64,000 nt of DNA from Halorussus amylolyticus. Its GTDB lineage: Archaea > Halobacteriota > Halobacteria > Halobacteriales > Haladaptataceae. Shown one piece after another: positions 51,801-59,877 of this stretch. The translations under genes were made by a program, and so were the position numbers. The stretch covers positions 197,786 through 261,785 of the forward strand of contig NZ_ML974134.1 of NCBI RefSeq assembly GCF_004143485.2. Reading direction: 5' to 3'. Within the stretch, counting starts at the first letter, position 1. Every line of letters starts with the position of its first letter. Under the pieces are notes generated by a model. That model saw only the letters and a list, made by a program, of their open reading frames with translations. It had not been told where the DNA came from and searched no databases.

Positions 51801-52919
51801 GTGACTGCTACTGCGACTTCCGAACCACTTACGCCCGCCCGCTTCCAACTCCGGCGCGTGACCGACGCGGACGCGGACCCCGAGTTCGTCTTCGAACTGC
51901 GAGTCTGCCGGTGGGTCGAGCGGAACTGGCCGCCGGAGACCGCGGGCCGGTCGTCGCCCGAAGGCGACGACCGGCCCGCAATCGTGGCGCGTCAACTCGG
52001 AACCAGGCGCAGGCGGTGGGACACCATCGTCCTCGAAGTGGACCCCGAAGGTCTCCGCCAGCGCGCGAACTTCGGGCCGAAGCGGCTCGACTCGGACCTG
52101 CTGGACGTGATTCCTCACGCACCCGCCGACTGGACGTGGTACCGGGACGCGCTCGCCGACCCTGGCTACCCGTGGCGGTACGTCCGTGAAGCCATCCACC
52201 GGGCCGCCGACCGCGACATTCTCGACGTTCGCAAGCAGGGCAACCGCCTCCAGATTCGCCGGAAGTGGGCGTACCCCGATTGGGTCGAGCGCGTCGTCGC
52301 CGTCGAGAACAAACCCGACTTGGACGCGAGCGCGGCCCGCGCCCTGCGTCCTCAACTGGAGTACGACGTGGCGCTCGCGCTCGCCGACGAGGTGTGGGTC
52401 GCAACGCGCGCGACCGGCGAGACGGTCGAACCCGCGCTCCTCGAACGCGTCCCGGTCGAGGTCGGGATTCTCGCGCTCGACGAGGACCGAACCGCCAGCG
52501 TCGAGTGGTTTCCCCGAGTGCTCGACGCCGACCGGTCCGGAACTCGGATTCTGGACCGCCCGACGGGCGGCAAGTACGACGCATCGGCGGCGACGTTCGA
52601 GTACGCCGACCCGGAGTGGAAGGCGAAAAAACGGCTCGAAATCGCCGAGCGCGCCTACGAGACGGGGTGGCGGTCGTACGCCGAAACCATGCGCTCGGAC
52701 TGTCGGCACTTCGAACTCGCGCGGGAGGGCCGGACGCTCCTGCCGTGGTGTGGGGCGAAAGAGTGCCACCAGACTGGGGCGGCGTGTTCGGGGTCGTGTC
52801 CGGAGTTCTCGCCCGAACCGCCCCAGTGGCGCACGAAGGGGTGGCCAATCGAGGGCGGGCCGGGGAAGGGGATTCAGAAAATTCTGGAGACGCGGCGCGA
52901 GCGTAATCGTCCCGGCTAG
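51801..52919 (+). CDS. DUF5787-family protein, candidate PD-(D/E)XK nuclease with Cys cluster
   Basis: 372 residues from a GTG start (no in-frame ATG precedes the conserved part). The segment WVERVVAVENKPDLDAS (about 163-179) contains an E-X-K pattern after hydrophobic strands, and QLEYDVALALADEVWVAT continues as a restriction-endonuclease-like strand. The C-terminal Cys4 arrangement WCGAKECHQTGAACSGSC recalls Fe-S-linked RecB/Cas4-type nucleases. The nuclease role is my inference. The stop overlaps that of the convergent DUF5797-like gene. Confidence 0.65.
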   Translation: MTATATSEPLTPARFQLRRVTDADADPEFVFELRVCRWVERNWPPETAGRSSPEGDDRPAIVARQLGTRRRRWDTIVLEVDPEGLRQRANFGPKRLDSDLLDVIPHAPADWTWYRDALADPGYPWRYVREAIHRAADRDILDVRKQGNRLQIRRKWAYPDWVERVVAVENKPDLDASAARALRPQLEYDVALALADEVWVATRATGETVEPALLERVPVEVGILALDEDRTASVEWFPRVLDADRSGTRILDRPTGGKYDASAATFEYADPEWKAKKRLEIAERAYETGWRSYAETMRSDCRHFELAREGRTLLPWCGAKECHQTGAACSGSCPEFSPEPPQWRTKGWPIEGGPGKGIQKILETRRERNRPG

Positions 52920-53416
52920 TCGGACACCGACACCTCGACCTCGTCGCGCGCTACGGTCAGTTTGAAGGTCGGCACCGTCCGGTACACCACCTCGACCACG
53001 CCCTTCCGTCGGAGTGCTTGAAGCGCGCTCCGTACGTCCTCGGCTTCGGGGTCGATGCCGAACTCCTCGCGGAGTTTGTTCAGCACCGACACCACGCTCT
53101 CCGATTCGTCGTCGGGTCCGGCGACGACCTCGAACACCTGCTTCTGGAGTTCGGGCACCCGAATCGCTTCGGGAACGCCGCTTTCCTCGTCGGCCACGAC
53201 GCCGGGTTCCACGTCCACGAGGTCGGCGGCCTCGCCGGTCGCGCGGATGAGGCTGTTGTCATCGCGGTAGTAGTAGTCTTTGAGTTCGGTTTCGAGATAC
53301 TGGTGGACCTCGCTCCCGCTTTCGAGGCCCCAGCGGTCCTGGAGTTCGGAATTTTTGGTCGGCTGTAGCTCCACGAGGTCGGCGAGTCGCTCGCGGGCCT
53401 CCTCCGAGAGAGTCAT
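52916..53416 (-). CDS. DUF5797-like winged-helix protein
   Basis: 166 residues: an N-terminal winged helix (about 1-70; SEEARERLADLVELQPTKNSELQDRWG) and a second helical/wing region (about 95-160; LNKLREEFGIDPEAEDVRSALQALRRKGVVEVVY). Tandem HTH layout suggests a DNA-binding regulator. Its stop codon overlaps the convergent candidate nuclease gene by 4 bases. Confidence 0.78.
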   Translation of the reverse strand: MTLSEEARERLADLVELQPTKNSELQDRWGLESGSEVHQYLETELKDYYYRDDNSLIRATGEAADLVDVEPGVVADEESGVPEAIRVPELQKQVFEVVAGPDDESESVVSVLNKLREEFGIDPEAEDVRSALQALRRKGVVEVVYRTVPTFKLTVARDEVEVSVSD

Positions 53417-53552
53417 TGGCCGACGCTACGGCCGGGCGATATTTCCGCTTTCCGGAACGGAGAACTTGGAGTGATGTCGGAACGGTTACTGTTTTGGTCT
53501 GTGTCGAGGCGTTTCGGTTCGGTTCTGAATTGGTCCGAGAGATTGCGTTTAC

Positions 53553-53801
53553 GTAGTCGAAAAGTCGAAGAAGCTAGCTATTCCCGTACCCGAGACCCGG
53601 AATCACGTCCTACCTCCGATGATGAAGTCGAAGAAGCGAGCAACTCCCGGTACCTATGAGAACCGCATCCGCACCGCGACCGCGACGGCCACACGCCTCC
53701 CCAACCGATTGCGTTTCTCGGCCTTCGGCCTGCGATACTCATCCCTCGCACGATTTGGCGCGGTCCCAAACAGCGGGACCGCGCCAGCGCGCGCCGGGGT
53801 G
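53553..53801 (-). repeat. Interspersed structured element, copy E with duplicated tail
   Basis: On the minus strand: 12-bp hairpin (plus 53756-53767 with 53775-53786), core from 53751 identical to copy D over 72 bases (53680-53751), tail GGTACCGGGAGTTGCTCGCTT (53630-53653), then a second tail GTACGGGAATAGCTAGCTTC (about 53571-53592). The remainder of 53417-53879 has no gene. Confidence 0.65.
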
Positions 53802-53848
53802 GAACGATGAACAGGGGCGAAGAGCGAACGCTGTCCAATTCTCGGAAA

Positions 53849-53857
53849 GATTATTCC
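53849..53857 (+). promoter_or_regulatory. TATA-like box for the enoyl-CoA hydratase gene
   Basis: GATTATTCC lies 27 bases before the ATG at 53880; leaderless arrangement. Confidence 0.45.
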
Positions 53858-53879
53858 GGGGCGGGCCGTCCTCACACGT

Positions 53880-54656
53880 ATGTCCGACTGGGAGACCATC
53901 CGACTGGACCACGAGGAGGGCGTCGCCACCCTGACCGTGGACCGCCCCGACCGACTCAACGCGCTGAACGTCGAAACCCTCGAAGCAATCGAGGAGGCGC
54001 TCGCGGAGGCCGAGGACGAGGGCGCTCGCGCGCTCGTCCTCACGGGCGCGGGCGACGACGCGTTCGTCGCTGGCGCGGACATCAGCTACATGCAGGACCT
54101 CTCGGTTGCCGAGGCCCAAGCCTACGCCGAGTTGGGTCACCGAGTCGCCGACAAAATCGAGTCGTTTCCCGCGCCCGTCATCGCGGCAATCAACGGCTAC
54201 GCCTTCGGCGGCGGCTGTGAACTCGCGCTCGCCGCCGACCTGCGAGTCGCGAGCGAGGACGCCATCGTCGGCCAGACCGAAATCGACCTCGGCATCGTCC
54301 CCGGATGGGGCGGGAGCCAGCGACTCCCCCGACTCGTCGGCGACGAGACCGCCCGCAGGCTCATCTTCTTCGGCGAGCGAATCGACGCCCAAGACGCACA
54401 CGAACACGGACTCGTCGGCGAGGTAGTCGCCAGCGACCAGATAGACGACCACGTCGCCGACCTCGCCGCCGACCTCGCGGCCAAGCCCCGCTACGCGCTC
54501 GCCGCCGCGAAGGAGACGCTGAATCAGGCCCACGAGACGACTCAGGAGGCGGGCCTGCGCTACGAGCGCCGGGTGTGGAGCGGCCTGTTCGGCACCCGCG
54601 ACCAGCGCGAGGGGATGGAGGCGTTCCTGGCGGACCGCGAACCCGACTGGGAGTAA
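53880..54656 (+). CDS. Enoyl-CoA hydratase/isomerase family protein
   Basis: 258 residues of the crotonase fold. Oxyanion-hole loops FVAGADIS and NGYAFGGGCELALAADLR; catalytic Glu positions in GGCELA and QTEIDLGIVPGWGG are both kept, supporting hydratase activity on enoyl-CoA in fatty-acid or amino-acid breakdown. Single gene with no other beta-oxidation gene nearby, so the physiological substrate is open. Confidence 0.9.
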   Translation: MSDWETIRLDHEEGVATLTVDRPDRLNALNVETLEAIEEALAEAEDEGARALVLTGAGDDAFVAGADISYMQDLSVAEAQAYAELGHRVADKIESFPAPVIAAINGYAFGGGCELALAADLRVASEDAIVGQTEIDLGIVPGWGGSQRLPRLVGDETARRLIFFGERIDAQDAHEHGLVGEVVASDQIDDHVADLAADLAAKPRYALAAAKETLNQAHETTQEAGLRYERRVWSGLFGTRDQREGMEAFLADREPDWE

Positions 54657-54667
54657 CGACCGCCCTC

Positions 54668-55183
54668 TCAGTCCGTGTACGGCTTCTCGATGTCCGTCTC
54701 GACGGGGATGAGCGCGTTCATGCGCCGCGTTATCCAGTCGAACAGCGTGATGACGGGCGAGAGCGCGCGCTCGACGAATCGAACCGGCGACGCGATGGTC
54801 AGCGACCAGCGCTCGGCGTTCGCGAGACCGAACGCCTTCGGCACGATTTCGCCGAATATCAGGACGAGGACGCTGGTCACCAGCGTCGTCACCACGATTG
54901 CGGGACCGGGCGGCAGATAGCTCGCGACGAGGACGGTCACGATGCTCGAAATCGCGATGTTGACGATGTTGTTCCCGACCAGAAGCGTCACCAGCAGTCG
55001 GTGCGAATCGTCGAGCAACTCCTTCAGCACGTGCGCTCGCCGGTCGTCCGTCGTCGCCTGACGGTCCACCCACTCGCGCGACAGCGAGAACACTGCGGTC
55101 TCCGAACTCGAAAAGAACGCGCTACAGAACAGGAGTAAGAGAACCGTCACAATTCCGGCAAGCGCGACCGTGAGACGTTCCAT
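54668..55183 (-). CDS. CNNM (DUF21) transmembrane-domain protein without CBS domains
   Basis: 171 residues: the DUF21/CNNM membrane domain, with CSAFFSSSETAVFSLSREWVD (about 20-40), VGNNIVNIAISS and FGEIVPKAFG. The usual cytosolic CBS pair and CorC domain that follow in magnesium-related CNNM proteins are absent, as in some haloarchaeal short forms. A role in Mg2+ or other divalent transport is inferred. TATA-like TTTATTAG (55207-55214, minus strand) supports the start at 55183. Confidence 0.8.
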   Translation of the reverse strand: MERLTVALAGIVTVLLLLFCSAFFSSSETAVFSLSREWVDRQATTDDRRAHVLKELLDDSHRLLVTLLVGNNIVNIAISSIVTVLVASYLPPGPAIVVTTLVTSVLVLIFGEIVPKAFGLANAERWSLTIASPVRFVERALSPVITLFDWITRRMNALIPVETDIEKPYTD

Positions 55184-55313
55184 AGGCGTCTTACTGCCAG
55201 CGAGCCTAATAAACCGTGTCAGTCGCGAGCGGATGTTCTCGCGAAGTCGGGACAACCGGAACGGGACGCCGGGAACGAACAGGGATTAGTCGCTCGCCTC
55301 CGAACCCCCGCGC

Positions 55314-56507
55314 ATGGAAACTACCGAGGCGTTCGTCGGCCTGACCTGTGTCGATTGCGGCGAGACGTTCGACGCCGAAACCGCGACCCACCGCTGTCCC
55401 GACTGCGACGGCATCCTCGACCCGGAGTACGACTACGACGAAATCGACCTCATCCGCGAGGACCTCGCGGCCCGCCCGTTCGAGTCGATGTGGCGCTACG
55501 AGGAACTGCTCCCCTTCCCGCAGGACGTCGCCGTCTCGATGGACGAGGGCGCGACCCAGCTCGTAGAGTGTCCGACCCTCGCCGAGGAACTCGGCGTCGG
55601 CCGAGTCCTGTTCAAAGACGAGGGCCGCAACCCCACCGGGACGTTCAAGGACCGCGGCCAGACCGCCGCTATCACCGCCGCCGTCCAGCACGGCGCGACC
55701 GACGTGGCGCTGAATTCGGCGGGCAACGCCGGGCAGGCCGCCGCAGCGTACGCCGCGCGCGCCGGACTCGACTCGCACGTCTTCCTCCCCTCGCGCGCCG
55801 GGTTCGTCAACAAGGCGATGGTGAACGTCCACGGCGGCGACTTGACAGTCGTGGAGGGTCGCATCGGTGACGCCGGACAGGCCTACGCCGACGCGATGGC
55901 GGAGAACGACGACTGGTACTCGGTCAAGACGTTCGTGACGCCGTACCGCCACGAGGGCAAGAAGACGATGCTCTACGAACTGGTCGAGCAGAACGACTGG
56001 GAAGTGCCCGACGCGGTCGTGTATCCGACCGGCGGCGGCGTCGGTCTGGTCGGGATGCACAAGGCCGCGAAGGAACTCCGCGAGTTGGGCCTCACCGACG
56101 AGATTCCCGCGATGTACGCGGCCCAGTCGTCGGGATGCGCGCCCGTCGTCGAGGCGTTCGACGAAGGAAAAGACGTTCACGAAGTCTGGGACGTGCCCGA
56201 CACCATCTGTGGCGGCATCGAGATTCCCGACCCCGGCGCGAGTCCCATGATTCTCGACGCCCTGCGCGAGAGCGACGGCGGCGCGGTGGCGACCAGCGAC
56301 GAGGACATCCTCGACAGCGCCATCACGGTCGCCCAGCACGAGGGCCTCGAAATGGGCGCGACCTGCGCGGCGGCCGCCAGCGGCGCGTGGGAACTCGCCC
56401 GGCGCGGCGAGTTCGACGACGACGACACGGTCGTCCTGCTCAACACCGGCGCTGGCAACAAGGACGACGACGTGCTCCGGAGTCACCTGATGGGGAAGGG
56501 AATCTAG
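55314..56507 (+). CDS. thrC: Threonine synthase
   Basis: 397 residues, PLP fold type II. An N-terminal zinc-ribbon-like pair C-X2-C (CVDC, CPDC) precedes the core. The PLP Lys is in NPTGTFKDRG (about 106), and the phosphate loop in SAGNAGQA. It makes threonine from phosphohomoserine. Single gene. Confidence 0.93.
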   Translation: METTEAFVGLTCVDCGETFDAETATHRCPDCDGILDPEYDYDEIDLIREDLAARPFESMWRYEELLPFPQDVAVSMDEGATQLVECPTLAEELGVGRVLFKDEGRNPTGTFKDRGQTAAITAAVQHGATDVALNSAGNAGQAAAAYAARAGLDSHVFLPSRAGFVNKAMVNVHGGDLTVVEGRIGDAGQAYADAMAENDDWYSVKTFVTPYRHEGKKTMLYELVEQNDWEVPDAVVYPTGGGVGLVGMHKAAKELRELGLTDEIPAMYAAQSSGCAPVVEAFDEGKDVHEVWDVPDTICGGIEIPDPGASPMILDALRESDGGAVATSDEDILDSAITVAQHEGLEMGATCAAAASGAWELARRGEFDDDDTVVLLNTGAGNKDDDVLRSHLMGKGI

Positions 56508-56520
56508 CCGAGACTGCGGA

Positions 56521-56646
56521 CTACCGCTCCACCGTCACGGGGTCCTCGGAAATAATCCACGCGTCGGGCGAGGACTCCGACCGGAGTTCGAGACTGTCGT
56601 CGTGGAAGTAAGCGGTGACCCCCCCGCTCGATTCGGACTCGGACAT
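56521..56646 (-). CDS. 41-residue conserved-type small protein (DUF7331-like)
   Basis: A short frame with ATG at 56646: MSESESSGGVTAYFHDDSL, ending AWIISEDPVTVER (41 residues), acidic in the haloarchaeal style. The Asp-Ala-Trp-Ile pattern near the C-terminus recalls the small DUF7331-like proteins (tentative). A TATA-like box (CAATAACGA, minus strand, 56672-56680) lies about 28 bases upstream. It was missed by a 60-codon cutoff. Confidence 0.6.
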   Translation of the reverse strand: MSESESSGGVTAYFHDDSLELRSESSPDAWIISEDPVTVER

Positions 56647-56751
56647 ATCCGTTCGGACGTTCGACCGACACATCGTTATTGACCGTCTACTCGCGAGTCA
56701 GGCCGAGCGAACTACCGGAGAACGAAGGGTAGGCGATTCGTTCGTCGGCTA

Positions 56752-58683
56752 TCACACTCCGAGGTTCCAGTAGTGGAACAGCCAGAGCAGTCCCGCCGAC
56801 GCGCAGACGACGGCGGTGTAGTGAACCCTCACGGGGAGACTCCAGTATCCTCGTCGCCACGACCGGACGGCGTACGCTCCGGCCCACAGGGTCGCGACCG
56901 CTCCGGCGACCGGGATACCGAACGCGACTTCGAGGCCCGACGGCGGCCGATTGAACGCGCCGTTTCCGGCACTCACAAGCAGTACGACGACCCCGAGGGC
57001 GAACACGAGCGGCCAACCGGCCGCGGCACCGCCGACCCATCTCGCTCGTCGCGCGCCGCCCGAGAGCGACGGTCCGCCGCGATACCACCGCCACGCCGCC
57101 CCGAGCGGCCACCCGACGACGCCCGAGAGCATCACGAGCGCGGTGGCGGCCGCGAGCTTCGTCTGGAGACCAATCTGCTCGTGCCACGAAATCGGTTTGA
57201 ACGCGGACTGCTCGACGAGCAGGTGGGTGAGGTCGCCGTCCTCCTCGCGGAACGCGAGCGTCTTCCGGCCGTCGGTGCGACGGAAGACGAGCGGTTCGAT
57301 TTCGACCCAGCGGTCGGTGGTGTCGCCGTCGTCGGTGACGAGGGTGCCGTCGTCCTCGATTCGCACGTCTATCGTCCGCACCGGACCGAACGCGGTCAAC
57401 ACGGGCTTCTCGTACGTCGTCGCGTCGGTGGCGAGAATCGAACGGTACGACCCTTCGATGTCGTCGGCGCGGGCGGGACGACCGTCCGGACCGGCCGGTT
57501 CGTCTGCCTCGACCGGAACGTAGTTGTCGAGGAACGCGTCCGTGAACGCCGAGCGGCCGGTGCCCGCCTCGGCCCCGTTGTACGCGACGAACAGCCCGAG
57601 GTCGAGTTCGGGGACCAACAGGAGTTCGGTGGCGAACTGCGGGATGCCGCCGCCGTGCCGGAGGATGCGGATATCTCCTCGACTTCGCTCGAAGAGACCG
57701 AACGCGAAGCCGTCGAGGTGCTCGTGGGGCGTGAACCATCGGCGGTGCATCTCGTCGGCGGCCTCGGGCGAGAGGATTCGCCCAACGCGCTCGTCGTCGC
57801 CACCGTCGCCGACCGCGCCGCGGTTCAGGTGCGCGAGCAGGAACTGCGCCATGTCCGCCGGGGTCGCACTCATTCCCGACGCCGGGGGAACGTCGGAGAA
57901 CCAGTTCACTTTCTCGGTGAACGCCTCGCGCGAGTCGGCTCCGAAACCGCCGGGAGCCTGTTCGAAGGTGCTTCGGCCCATGTCCAACGGACCGAACACG
58001 TTCTCCGCGACGTACTCCCTGAACGTCGTGTCGGCCACGTCGGCGACGAGTTGGCCGGTGAGCGCGGCGGCGTAGTTGGTGTACTGGGGCGTCTCGCCGG
58101 GCGGCCGGACTCTCGCAGGCTGGTGTTCGGACACCGCCTCGTCGAGCGGTCGCAGACGGTCGATGTCGCCGGACGTGTCCCCGCGGACGCGGGCTTCGAA
58201 CCCGGCGGTGTGGGTCGCGAGGTCGGCGAGCGTAATCGGTCCGTCGTAGGTGTCGGGGACGGACACCGATTCGAGGTACGTGTTCACGTCCTCGTGGGGG
58301 TCGATTTCCCCCCGGTCCACGAGTTGCATCGCCGCGGTCCACGTGACGACCTTCGACACCGACGCGATTCGAAAGCGCGTCTCGTCGGCAACGACCGGGT
58401 CGCGTTCGTCGAGGAAGGCGTGTCCGTAGCCCTTCGTGAGCGCGACCGACCCGTCGTGGACGACCGACACCGCCGCCCCGGCGAGGTCGTGGTCGTCGAG
58501 ATGCGCCCGGACCGTCTCGTCTACGAAGGCTTCGAGGCCGTCGAGGTCGGCCGACTGCTCGGTCGTATCGCGGCTACCGGGTCCTTCGGCGCTCGCGGTG
58601 TCCGAAGCGCACCCGGCGATGGCCGCGGTACAGGCGGTTCCCGTTCCCGAGAGAAACCGTCGGCGAGAGAGGTGTTGAGACAT
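56752..58683 (-). CDS. Beta-lactamase-fold serine hydrolase, Tat lipoprotein with membrane tail
   Basis: 643 residues. Tat signal with lipobox (SRRRFLSGTG ... AIAGC; lipid on Cys25). Class C beta-lactamase/penicillin-binding-like domain with Ser in ASVSKVV (SXXK), Tyr in YTNYAA (YXN) and HGGG for the KTG box. A beta domain (about 395-490) follows, then about five membrane helices to the end. It probably acts on extracellular peptides or esters; archaea lack murein. Reads as monocistronic. Confidence 0.87.
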   Translation of the reverse strand: MSQHLSRRRFLSGTGTACTAAIAGCASDTASAEGPGSRDTTEQSADLDGLEAFVDETVRAHLDDHDLAGAAVSVVHDGSVALTKGYGHAFLDERDPVVADETRFRIASVSKVVTWTAAMQLVDRGEIDPHEDVNTYLESVSVPDTYDGPITLADLATHTAGFEARVRGDTSGDIDRLRPLDEAVSEHQPARVRPPGETPQYTNYAAALTGQLVADVADTTFREYVAENVFGPLDMGRSTFEQAPGGFGADSREAFTEKVNWFSDVPPASGMSATPADMAQFLLAHLNRGAVGDGGDDERVGRILSPEAADEMHRRWFTPHEHLDGFAFGLFERSRGDIRILRHGGGIPQFATELLLVPELDLGLFVAYNGAEAGTGRSAFTDAFLDNYVPVEADEPAGPDGRPARADDIEGSYRSILATDATTYEKPVLTAFGPVRTIDVRIEDDGTLVTDDGDTTDRWVEIEPLVFRRTDGRKTLAFREEDGDLTHLLVEQSAFKPISWHEQIGLQTKLAAATALVMLSGVVGWPLGAAWRWYRGGPSLSGGARRARWVGGAAAGWPLVFALGVVVLLVSAGNGAFNRPPSGLEVAFGIPVAGAVATLWAGAYAVRSWRRGYWSLPVRVHYTAVVCASAGLLWLFHYWNLGV

Positions 58684-58790
58684 ATCGAGTCGTTATGTCT
58701 TTGAAAGAGCATTAGATGTTTTAAATCACTGGGTTCGAATGGCGTCGGAGCGAGAGCACGGAGAGTCCCAGACCGCCCCGGACGCGGAGG

Positions 58791-58982
58791 TCAATAGAAG
58801 TACAGTTCGAACTCGTCGCCACAGTTGTGACAGTCTACCGTCGTCCCCTTCAGGCGCTCGTCCCCGGAGAACTGCTCGCCTTCGGAGACCTCCGGCGTTG
58901 GCGCGGCCCCGCGGGGGGGGGGCGCCGCGCCCCCCCCCCCCCCGCCCGTGGGACACCCGATGCTGACCCCCGCTCGCGACAT
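58791..58982 (-). CDS. Small zinc-ribbon protein interrupted by homopolymer tract
   Basis: 63 residues as read: MSRAGVSIGCPTGGGGGGAA at the start and TTVDCHNCGDEFELYFY at the end. The C-terminal CHNC is one zinc knuckle. The partner Cys pair expected near GCPT is broken by a Gly/Pro run encoded by a C14 tract (58930-58943) beside a G10 tract (58913-58922). The frame may be wrong if those tracts are miscounted. TATA-like GTATAACT (about 59008-59015, minus strand) precedes the start. Confidence 0.5.
   Translation of the reverse strand: MSRAGVSIGCPTGGGGGGAAPPPRGAAPTPEVSEGEQFSGDERLKGTTVDCHNCGDEFELYFY
58913..58943. repeat. G10 and C14 homopolymer pair
   Basis: Ten G (58913-58922), CGCCGCG, then fourteen C (58930-58943), able to pair as one hairpin. 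Such runs are prone to slippage and to sequencing length errors, and they alter the reading frame of the small zinc-ribbon gene. Confidence 0.7.
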
Positions 58983-59047
58983 ACCCGCTATCGACGCCGT
59001 CGCGGACGTTAGTTATACGTCGTCTACTCGGGCACAGACCGTCCGTA

Positions 59048-59077
59048 GGCGAGCGCGCGACCGGTCGCGCGCTCGCC
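59048..59077. repeat. Perfect 30-bp palindrome upstream of the DtxR gene
   Basis: GGCGAGCGCGCGACC and its exact reverse complement, with no loop. It lies between the zinc-ribbon gene promoter and the DtxR promoter and could act as an insulator or cruciform. No coding role. Confidence 0.5.
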
Positions 59078-59107
59078 ACGGCGATAGAAGATGGGACAAA
59101 CTTAAAC

Positions 59108-59123
59108 TTTAGACGGCTCTAAA
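59108..59123. promoter_or_regulatory. Palindromic operator before the DtxR gene
   Basis: TTTAGA-CGGC-TCTAAA is a perfect palindrome just after the TATA-like AACTTAAAC (59098-59106) and 13 bases before the ATG at 59137. The place and symmetry fit an operator for the DtxR-family dimer encoded next, suggesting metal-dependent self-control. Confidence 0.6.
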
Positions 59124-59136
59124 TGCGACCACGAAC

Positions 59137-59877
59137 ATGTTGAGCGACGTGATGGAGGACTACCTGAAAGCTATCTACACCCTCCAGACCGAGGACGGCG
59201 ACCCGGTCGCGACCTCCGCCATCGCCGAGTACCTCGACGTGACGCCGCCGACGGTCACGAGCATGGTCGAAAAACTCGAAGACCGAGGGCTGGTCGAGCG
59301 CGAGAAGTACAAGGGGGTCGAACTCACCGCGGAGGGCGAGACGGTCGCGCTCGAAGTCCTGCGCCACCATCGCCTGCTGGAGGCGTACCTGACCGAACAC
59401 CTCGACTACTCGTGGAGCGAAGTCCACGACGAGGCCGACCGCCTCGAACACCACATCAGCGAGGAGTTCGAGCGCCGGGTCGCCGACGCGCTCGGCGACC
59501 CCGAGGTGGACCCCCACGGCGACCCGATTCCGAGCGAGGACCTCGCGCCCATCGCCGAGGACGACACGACCCGCCTGAGCGACCACACCGAGGGCGACAC
59601 GGTAGTCGTCGCGCGCGTGAGCGACCGCGACGACGAGGAACTCCGGTATCTCTCGAACGCGGGCATCACGCCCGGTACTCGCGTCCGGGTCGTGGGCGTG
59701 GCCCCGTTCGGCATGGTGACGGTCCGCGTCGGCGAGCGCGAGACGCCGGAAGCGTCTCCGAACGGCGAGTCTCAGGGACGCGAACAGAGCCTCCCCGAGT
59801 CTGTCGCGGCGTCCATCCGCGTCCGGCGCACCGAGACCGAGGGAGCGACCCCCGAGTCCGGGGTGGGCGGTGCGTGA
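59137..59877 (+). CDS. DtxR/MntR-family metal-dependent regulator with FeoA-like tail
   Basis: 246 residues. N-terminal winged helix (about 1-62; MEDYLKAIYTL, VTPPTVTSMVEKLEDRGLV), then the metal-binding/dimerisation helices (HHRLLEAYLTEHL, HDEADRLEHHIS with His/Glu/Cys-type ligands: H, E, H), then an SH3-like FeoA domain (about 150-205). It represses transport genes when bound to Fe2+ or Mn2+. The next gene, a GDT1-type transporter, overlaps by 4 bases, pointing to manganese. Confidence 0.9.
   Translation: MLSDVMEDYLKAIYTLQTEDGDPVATSAIAEYLDVTPPTVTSMVEKLEDRGLVEREKYKGVELTAEGETVALEVLRHHRLLEAYLTEHLDYSWSEVHDEADRLEHHISEEFERRVADALGDPEVDPHGDPIPSEDLAPIAEDDTTRLSDHTEGDTVVVARVSDRDDEELRYLSNAGITPGTRVRVVGVAPFGMVTVRVGERETPEASPNGESQGREQSLPESVAASIRVRRTETEGATPESGVGGA

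Noticed and set aside
58739..59012. Plus-strand frames over the poly-G/poly-C region
   Set aside because: They are antisense to a zinc-ribbon protein with a promoter and a recognisable C-terminus, and their own sequence is low complexity.
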